This document shows, piece by piece, positions 14,741 to 19,090 of a stretch of 19,090 nucleotides of DNA. Source of the DNA: an uncultured Eubacteriales bacterium. GTDB lineage: Bacteria; Bacillota; Clostridia; Oscillospirales; Acutalibacteraceae. The notes beneath the pieces are model-generated. The model was not told where the DNA came from. It saw only the letters and a program-made list of their open reading frames with translations, and ran no database searches. The translations under genes were made by a program, and so were the position numbers. Location of the stretch: NCBI GenBank assembly GCA_948968885.1, contig CAREUR010000018.1, positions 1-19,090 of the forward strand. Reading direction: 5' to 3'. Every line of letters starts with the position of its first letter. Within the stretch, counting starts at the first letter, position 1.

Positions 14741-16342
14741 TTACCGCCGTTTATTCAAGCTAGCCCTCACAAACTCCCGAAAAAGCGGGTGTGCATGGTT
14801 TGGACGGCTCTTAAACTCCGGATGATACTGCACTCCAACAAAAAAGTCCAGCCCACTAAGCTCCACCGCCTCCACCAGAAGTCCATTTGGCGACGTCCCC
14901 GAAAACACCATCCCATTCTCCTCAAAAAGCTCGCGGTACTCATTGTTAAACTCGTACCTGTGCCGGTGCCTCTCGGCCACTTCCTCGGTTTCATACACCC
15001 GCTGCAGCGTCGTACCTGGCTTTATCTTGCACGGATAAGCCCCCAGCCGCATCGTACCACCCTTTGGCGCACCCTCCTGCTGGTCCTCCATCAAGTCAAT
15101 AACCGAGCACTCCCCCTCTGGCTTAAATTCGCTAGAGTTAGCCTCCTTAAGGCCCAAAACATTCCGCGCAAACTCCATCACAGCGGTCTGCATGCCCAAG
15201 CAGATCCCCAAAAACGGCACATTATTCTCGCGCGCATACTTTATCGCAGAGATTTTCCCGTCCACACCGCGATCTCCAAATCCTCCCGGCACCAAAATCC
15301 CGTCGCAATCGGACAGCAACTCATCCGCACTAAAATCCATAACCAATTCGGCATCAATCCACTTTGTCTCCACCTCGGCGCCATTCTCGAACCCCGCATG
15401 ACTCAACGCCTCGGCCACAGAGAGGTACGCGTCGTGCAGCTTCACGTACTTGCCCACCAGCGCGACCTTCACCTTCTTGTCCCGCGAATTTATCCGCTCC
15501 ACCATGGCCATCCACTCGGACATATCGCCCTCGCCGCAATCCAGCCCCAGCTCGCGGCAGACAATTTCTGAAAAGTTGCTCTCCTCAAGCATCAGCGGAG
15601 CCTGGTAAAGCGACGAAACCGTGATATTCTCGATGACACAGTCCGACTTAACGTTGCAAAACAGCGAAATCTTCTGCAGAATGCCCTTACTCAAAGGTTC
15701 GTCGCAGCGCGTAACGATTATGTCGGGGTTTATGCCCAACGAACGCAGCTCCTTTACCGAATGCTGCGTGGGTTTCGACTTGTGCTCGCCGGAACTCCTA
15801 ATGTACGGCACCAGCGTCACGTGGATGAACAGGCAGTTCTCGCGGCCAACCTCCAGCGAAATTTGCCGTATAGCCTCCAAAAACGGCTGACTCTCTATAT
15901 CGCCAGTCGTGCCTCCAATCTCCGTAATAACCACGTCCGCATGGGACTTCTTGCCCACCAAATAGACAAAATCCTTGATCTCATTGGTAATGTGCGGAAT
16001 AACCTGCACCGTCTCGCCCAAGTATTCGCCATTCCGCTCCTTCTTCAGAACGTTCCAATATACCTTCCCCGTCGTCAGATTCGAAAACTTATTCAGCTCC
16101 TCGTCGATAAACCGCTCGTAATGGCCCAAGTCAAGGTCCGTCTCCGCGCCATCCTCCGTCACAAAGACCTCCCCGTGCTGATACGGGCTCATCGTCCCCG
16201 GATCGACGTTTATATAAGGATCCAGCTTTTGCGCCGCGATCTTAAGCCCTTTAGCCTTCAGCAGCCTACCCAAAGACGCCGCCGTGATGCCCTTTCCGAG
16301 GCCCGAAACCACGCCGCCCGTCACAAAAATGTACTTCGTCAT
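14741..16342 (-). CDS. pyrG: CTP synthase
   Basis: Glutamine-hydrolysing CTP synthase making CTP from UTP and ATP. In 533 residues, the N-terminal synthase domain opens with KYIFVTGGVVSGLGKGI (3-19), includes DPYINVDPGTMSP (41-53), GAETDLDLGHYERF (65-78) and EIGGTTGDIES (141-151). The C-terminal glutamine amidotransferase has GGFGDRG (353-359), the nucleophile C381 in LGICLGMQ and H507/E509 in QYHPEF. Length and motifs are fully canonical. The start overlaps the dapF stop (ATGA, 4 bases), so translation is coupled. The placement between two diaminopimelate genes is unusual in pathway terms. I see no obvious attenuator before it; the promoter is upstream of dapF. Confidence 0.98.
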   Translation of the reverse strand: MTKYIFVTGGVVSGLGKGITAASLGRLLKAKGLKIAAQKLDPYINVDPGTMSPYQHGEVFVTEDGAETDLDLGHYERFIDEELNKFSNLTTGKVYWNVLKKERNGEYLGETVQVIPHITNEIKDFVYLVGKKSHADVVITEIGGTTGDIESQPFLEAIRQISLEVGRENCLFIHVTLVPYIRSSGEHKSKPTQHSVKELRSLGINPDIIVTRCDEPLSKGILQKISLFCNVKSDCVIENITVSSLYQAPLMLEESNFSEIVCRELGLDCGEGDMSEWMAMVERINSRDKKVKVALVGKYVKLHDAYLSVAEALSHAGFENGAEVETKWIDAELVMDFSADELLSDCDGILVPGGFGDRGVDGKISAIKYARENNVPFLGICLGMQTAVMEFARNVLGLKEANSSEFKPEGECSVIDLMEDQQEGAPKGGTMRLGAYPCKIKPGTTLQRVYETEEVAERHRHRYEFNNEYRELFEENGMVFSGTSPNGLLVEAVELSGLDFFVGVQYHPEFKSRPNHAHPLFREFVRASLNKRR

Positions 16343-17181
16343 ACCTCCACAACCCCTTCAAAAACTTTCTCGGCCTTGCCCGTCAAATACACGCGCTCGC
16401 CGGTGTACTCGACCTTCAAGATCCCGCCTCGCAGCTTAACCACGGCCTCTTGCCCCTTGTTGCAAAAGCCGTTCAAGACCGCCGCAACCACAGCCGCGCA
16501 GGCTCCAGTGCCGCAAGACAGCGTCTCATTGCTGCCGCGCTCCCAGACCCTCATGCTCAGCGTAGTATTATCCACAATTTTCACGAATTCCGTATTGATT
16601 TTTTCCGGAAAAAGCTCGCTATTCTCAAAAGCAGGGCCGATTTTCTCCAAATCAAGCCGCTGCACATCGTCGCAAAACACGACGCAATGCGGATTTCCCA
16701 TCGAAACGCACGTAATATCGTAGTCCCTGTCGCCAAACCGCGCCCGATAGCTTATCACCTGGTCCAAATTCAAATTAACCGGGATCTTGCCGGCGCTCAG
16801 CTCCGGACACCCCATGTCCACCGTCACCAAATCTGCCTCCGAGCCACTTTCCAAAATCTTCAAAGTCTTAATCCCGCTCAACGTCTCGACCGTCATCTCG
16901 GGCTTTTTAGCGATCCCATTGTCAAAAAGGTACTTCCCAACGCACCGGACGCCGTTTCCGCACATATTACCCTCGCTGCCATCAAGATTAAACATCCGCA
17001 TTCTAGCGTCGGCCACGTCAGACGGGCAAATCAAAATAACGCCATCCCCACCAATCCCGTAGCGCCGGTTAGAAAGCCTCCTGCTCAGCTCGCCAGGCTC
17101 GCTAACCTCCTGATTAAAGCAGTCAATATAGATATAATCGTTGCCGCAACCCTGCATTTTCGTGAACTTCAGCTCCACCAC
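16339..17181 (-). CDS. dapF: Diaminopimelate epimerase (DapF)
   Basis: Cofactor-independent racemase turning LL-DAP into meso-DAP for lysine and peptidoglycan. The 280-residue protein has two symmetrical halves. The catalytic cysteines are C74 in GNMCGNGVRC and C223 in LSCGTGACA; FTKMQGCGNDYIYID (6-20), GDGVI (45-49) and GNPHCVVF (162-169) are also present. The start is GTG at 17181, with ATGGGG about 4 bases before it; a second GTG three bases later has better spacing (7 bases). It is the first gene of dapF-pyrG-dapL and sits behind the strong promoter at 17234-17262. With dapL two genes downstream, the window encodes the last two steps from tetrahydrodipicolinate to meso-DAP. Confidence 0.96.
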   Translation of the reverse strand: MVELKFTKMQGCGNDYIYIDCFNQEVSEPGELSRRLSNRRYGIGGDGVILICPSDVADARMRMFNLDGSEGNMCGNGVRCVGKYLFDNGIAKKPEMTVETLSGIKTLKILESGSEADLVTVDMGCPELSAGKIPVNLNLDQVISYRARFGDRDYDITCVSMGNPHCVVFCDDVQRLDLEKIGPAFENSELFPEKINTEFVKIVDNTTLSMRVWERGSNETLSCGTGACAAVVAAVLNGFCNKGQEAVVKLRGGILKVEYTGERVYLTGKAEKVFEGVVEV

Positions 17182-17233
17182 ATCGCCCCATTTTCCAGTC
17201 TTTAAGCCGCTCGATCGTCGCGCATTAATTTAA

Positions 17234-17262
17234 ATTATACCCCAAATTTTCAGATTTTTCAA
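17234..17262 (-). promoter_or_regulatory. Sigma-A promoter for dapF-pyrG-dapL
   Basis: On the minus strand TTGAAA (17262-17257), a 17-base spacer and TATAAT (17239-17234) give 5/6 and 6/6 consensus matches. Transcription would start near 17227, about 46 bases before the dapF GTG. Confidence 0.8.
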
Positions 17263-17289
17263 CTTAGCGCCGCAAAAATTCGGCCCGGT

Positions 17290-17318
17290 GAATAAAACCG
17301 CGGCCGCCTGTCCATAAT
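17290..17318 (+). promoter_or_regulatory. Putative forespore (sigma-F/sigma-G type) promoter for spoIIR
   Basis: GAATA (17290-17294), a 15-base spacer and GTCCATAAT (17310-17318) fit the sigma-F pattern GYWTA / GgnnAnAwT closely, with one mismatch in each element. Read as sigma-G, GAATA with CATAATC (17313-17319) at 18 bases is also good. In Bacillus spoIIR is a known sigma-F target, so the location supports the match. The 5' leader would be about 38 bases. Confidence 0.5.
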
Positions 17319-17364
17319 CTTAACATCCAATGGCGAAAAATCTAAAACGGACGGTGTTAAAACC

Positions 17365-17973
17365 ATGAAACTCATTGAAAAGTCGCTGATCTCGGGCTTT
17401 CTATTGGCCCTAATCCTCGCTCTAACGGGCTTTGCAAACAATTGTGAGAATCTTAGCACAAAGGTTTTGCGGCTACATATCCTTGCGAACTCTGATGCCG
17501 CCGAGGATCAAGCTCTAAAGCTAAACGTTCGGGACAAAATTATAGAAAAGTCCGAAAACTTCCTGAACACCGCGACCAGTAAGGCCTCCGCGCAAATTCT
17601 TACCGCCGAAAACCTCGATAACATTAGAGAAATCGCCGAGCAAGAAGTCCAAACCCGCGGCTACAGCTATCCAATAAAGGTTCAGATGACCAAGATGTAC
17701 TTTCCGACTCGAAATTACGGCAACACGACCCTCCCCGCCGGCCACTACGACGCGTTGAGAATCTTAATCGGCGAAGGCAAAGGGAAAAATTGGTGGTGCG
17801 TGATTTTCCCGCAGATGTGCCTTGGCAGTGCGAAAAGCAATACTGCCGTCGACTCGGTTTTTTCTGATTCAGAAAAAAAGATAATCAACAGCAGCGAAAA
17901 TTACGAAATTAAATTCAAAGTCGTAGAGTGGTTCTACGCGCTTAAGGGCGCCATTTCTAGCTGGCTCACCTAG
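17365..17973 (+). CDS. spoIIR: Stage II sporulation protein R (SpoIIR)
   Basis: SpoIIR is made in the forespore and secreted toward the mother cell, where it triggers SpoIIGA to process pro-sigma-E. The 202-residue protein has an N-terminal signal or membrane segment (residues about 7-24, LISGFLLALILALTGFA). The family block VLRLHILANSDAAEDQALKLNVRD (34-57) follows, then YPIKVQMTKMYFPTRNYGNTTLPAGHYDALRILIGEGKGKNWWCVIFPQMCL, in which the NWWCVIFP signature is diagnostic. The ribosome binding site is weak (GGACGGTG, about 10 bases upstream). It lies divergent from dapF with a sigma-F-like promoter and ends 10 bases before the convergent yebC. Its presence argues that the organism sporulates or descends from sporulators. 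Confidence 0.93.
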   Translation: MKLIEKSLISGFLLALILALTGFANNCENLSTKVLRLHILANSDAAEDQALKLNVRDKIIEKSENFLNTATSKASAQILTAENLDNIREIAEQEVQTRGYSYPIKVQMTKMYFPTRNYGNTTLPAGHYDALRILIGEGKGKNWWCVIFPQMCLGSAKSNTAVDSVFSDSEKKIINSSENYEIKFKVVEWFYALKGAISSWLT

Positions 17974-17983
17974 CCTCAAGCCA

Positions 17984-18718
17984 CTATTCTTGGGGCATCT
18001 CCCAGTTGTGCCACACGTTCTGCACGTCGTCGTTGTCCTCCAGCGCATCCAGCAGCTTCTGCATTTTGGCACGGTTCTCCTCCTCCGCGATGCTGCTGTA
18101 CGTGCTCGGAACCATCTCCACCTCTGCCGACGCAAACTCAAATCCCTTCGATTCTAGCGCCTCTCGCACATCACTAAAGTCTACGGGCTCTGTGTAGACC
18201 TCAAAGATATCCTCATCCGCCAAAAAGTCCGATGCACCGGCCTCCAAAGCAGCTTCCATAACTTCGTCCTCGCTCTGACCCGCCTTCTCAATAACAATGA
18301 CGCCCTTTTTCGCAAACATAAATGACACGCAGCCCGGCGTACCCAAGTTTCCGCCAAACTTATCAAAATAATGCCGCAAATCCGCAGCAGTACGGTTTCT
18401 GTTGTCCGTCAAACTCTCCACAATCACCGCAACTCCGCTAGGCCCGTACCCTTCATAAACGATAGCCTCGTACTTTTCGCTATCCGCCGAGCCCGCCGCC
18501 TTCTTGATAATCCGCTCTATGTTGTCGTTCGGCACGTTGTTGGCCTTCGCCTTCGCGATGCAATCCTTAAGCTTCGAATTCACCGCCGGGTCGGCTACGC
18601 CACCTTCTTTTACAGCGACAGCCAGCTCCCTGCCTATCTTCGTAAAGATCTTCGCCCTCGCGCCGTCCGTCTTTTCCTTTTTCCTCTTGATGTTGCTCCA
18701 CTTCGAATGCCCCGACAT
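17984..18718 (-). CDS. YebC/PmpR family regulatory / translation-associated protein
   Basis: YebC family proteins were described as DNA-binding regulators, and members have more recently been linked to relief of ribosome stalling at proline-rich stretches; which applies here is unknown. From the ATG at 18718 the protein has 244 residues with the hallmark start MSGHSKWSNIKRKKE, then IFTKIGRELAVAVKEGG, NVPNDNIERIIKKA (about 61-74) and YEGYGPSGVAVIVE (88-101), and GCVSFMF (128-134), the full three-domain pattern. A TTG at 18724 is open but is rejected because essentially all members begin MSGHSKW. AGGGGG lies about 10 bases before the ATG. A strong sigma-A promoter at 18758-18786 drives it, back to back with the tRNA promoter. 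Confidence 0.94.
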   Translation of the reverse strand: MSGHSKWSNIKRKKEKTDGARAKIFTKIGRELAVAVKEGGVADPAVNSKLKDCIAKAKANNVPNDNIERIIKKAAGSADSEKYEAIVYEGYGPSGVAVIVESLTDNRNRTAADLRHYFDKFGGNLGTPGCVSFMFAKKGVIVIEKAGQSEDEVMEAALEAGASDFLADEDIFEVYTEPVDFSDVREALESKGFEFASAEVEMVPSTYSSIAEEENRAKMQKLLDALEDNDDVQNVWHNWEMPQE

Positions 18719-18757
18719 ACCCAAAAGACCCCCTATTTCACCATTTTCACTGATCTT

Positions 18758-18786
18758 ATTTTAGCACACAAAAAATTATATATCAA
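18758..18786 (-). promoter_or_regulatory. Sigma-A promoter for yebC
   Basis: On the minus strand TTGATA (18786-18781), a 17-base spacer and TAAAAT (18763-18758) with a TGC extension match the vegetative consensus at 5/6 and 5/6. It is separated from the divergent tRNA promoter by 38 bases. Confidence 0.75.
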
Positions 18787-18800
18787 GCCGGGCGCCGATT

Positions 18801-18817
18801 TTTGCGTTTTTCGCAAA
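18801..18817. promoter_or_regulatory. Inverted repeat between the yebC and tRNA promoters
   Basis: TTTGCG (18801-18806) and CGCAAA (18812-18817) are perfect arms around five T's, midway between the -35 elements of the two divergent promoters. It could be an operator shared by both, or a chance palindrome; no regulator is identified. Confidence 0.3.
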
Positions 18818-18824
18818 TTCGCCC

Positions 18825-18853
18825 TTGAAAATGTTCGCCGGGTGCGCTATAAT
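18825..18853 (+). promoter_or_regulatory. Sigma-A promoter for the tRNA gene
   Basis: TTGAAA (18825-18830), a 17-base spacer and TATAAT (18848-18853) match the consensus at 5/6 and 6/6. Transcription would start near 18860, about 7 bases before the mature tRNA 5' end. Confidence 0.8.
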
Positions 18854-18866
18854 ATTAGTCGAGTTT

Positions 18867-18943
18867 CCGCTCGTAGCGCAGCTGGATAGCGCAACAGATT
18901 CCGATTCTGGAGGTCGGGGGTTCAAATCCCTCCGAGCGGGCCA
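18867..18943 (+). tRNA. tRNA-Arg (anticodon CCG, decodes CGG)
   Basis: A 77-base cloverleaf can be drawn by hand: acceptor CCGCTCG pairing with CGAGCGG, discriminator G and an encoded CCA (18941-18943). The D-arm has GCGC on both sides of a 9-base loop with GG, the anticodon loop TTCCGAT has CCG at 34-36, the variable loop is 5 bases, and the T-arm has loop TTCAAAT closed by GGGGG/CCCTC with one G-U pair. The anticodon stem has an A27-G43 mismatch at its top pair, the only non-pairing position. The gene stands alone behind its own promoter. Confidence 0.95.
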
Positions 18944-18972
18944 CCTACTTTTCTTTAAGGAAGAAAAGTAGG
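18944..18972 (+). repeat. Perfect 12-bp hairpin directly after the tRNA
   Basis: CCTACTTTTCTT (18944-18955) and AAGAAAAGTAGG (18961-18972) are perfect inverted arms around TAAGG. It begins at the first base after the encoded CCA. No T-run follows, so it is not a standard rho-independent terminator, though it may slow polymerase or guide tRNA 3' processing. Its right arm is the beginning of the repeated unit below. Confidence 0.75.
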
Positions 18973-19090
18973 TAAAAGAACCTTTAAGCTCACAACTCAT
19001 GCTGATTCTGCGATTTGTATTGGGCTCAGTGTTTAACTTTGAATAAGAAAAGTAGGCAAAAGAACCTTTAAGTTCACAAGCCATACTGAC
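18961..19090 (+). repeat. Imperfect direct repeat, 84-base period, continuing past the window
   Basis: Positions 18961-19006 and 19045-19090 align over 46 bases with 40 identities, without gaps. The shared core is AAGAAAAGTAGG, one variable base, AAAAGAACCTTTAAG. The second copy reaches the window edge, so the array may be longer. In the first copy the leading bases form the right arm of the hairpin; the second copy has only a degenerate left arm. The remaining 38 bases between copies are not repeated. Confidence 0.8.

Noticed and set aside
15761..16723. 320-codon plus-strand open frame antisense to pyrG and dapF
   Set aside because: It lies opposite two fully conserved enzymes; long antisense frames arise from codon bias, and the product (rich in Arg, His, Leu) looks non-protein-like. 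The same reasoning applies to 6546-7346 and 14789-15571.
18776..19084. Minus-strand open frame of 102 codons across the tRNA and repeat
   Set aside because: Its middle (RRDLNPRPPESES...) is the well-known false translation of a tRNA complement, and the start is made of the two repeat copies; it has no signal of its own.
1..19090. Mobile elements, CRISPR arrays, prophage or integration boundaries
   Set aside because: No transposase, integrase, phage gene, spaced repeat array or flanking direct repeats were seen; gene order is of ordinary core genes.

Overview
The window looks like a chromosomal core-gene segment from a spore-forming (or ancestrally spore-forming) Gram-positive member of the Clostridia. 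The evidence is spoIIR, the cdaA-cdaR pair, a NdoA/MazF-type PemK toxin, the DapL/DapF route to meso-diaminopimelate, a proofreading-less bacilli/clostridia-type PolA, strong AGGAGG-type ribosome binding sites, frequent GTG/TTG starts and near-consensus sigma-A promoters. An affiliation near Oscillospirales/Ruminococcaceae-like Clostridia is only an inference. No phage, transposon, CRISPR array or rRNA was seen.

Layout. Positions 1-603 (minus strand) carry two genes for putative secreted proteins, one cut off by the window edge. They lie behind a perfect-consensus promoter and are much more AT-rich than the rest. From 670 to 5691 (plus) come ispD-ispF (MEP isoprenoid pathway), a probable terminator, a DUF3343 gene coupled to a SufS-like cysteine desulfurase, and then cdaA-cdaR (c-di-AMP synthesis and its regulator). 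From 10847 down to 5731 (minus) runs polA, a low-molecular-weight protein tyrosine phosphatase, a fused RimI + RimJ/L-type double acetyltransferase, and tsaD. A compact divergent promoter region at 10859-10943 separates polA from dusB (plus), which is followed by degV, a clear terminator, and an antitoxin-less mazF (plus). From 17181 down to 13521 (minus) is dapF-pyrG-dapL, driven by a strong sigma-A promoter. spoIIR (plus) reads away from it with a sigma-F-like promoter. yebC (minus) and a tRNA-Arg(CCG) gene (plus) are divergent at the right end, and the tRNA is followed by a 12-bp hairpin and an 84-bp-period imperfect repeat that runs into the window edge.

Functionally the segment is mostly housekeeping: isoprenoid precursors, sulfur mobilisation, c-di-AMP signalling tied to the cell wall, tRNA t6A and dihydrouridine modification, ribosomal protein acetylation, DNA repair synthesis, meso-DAP and CTP supply, and a sporulation checkpoint signal. 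The less ordinary points are the secreted pair at the left end, the GNAT-GNAT fusion with a relict internal start, the symmetric divergent promoters between polA and dusB, the orphan MazF with a structured leader, and the tRNA-linked repeat. I did not find a convincing undescribed multi-gene system.
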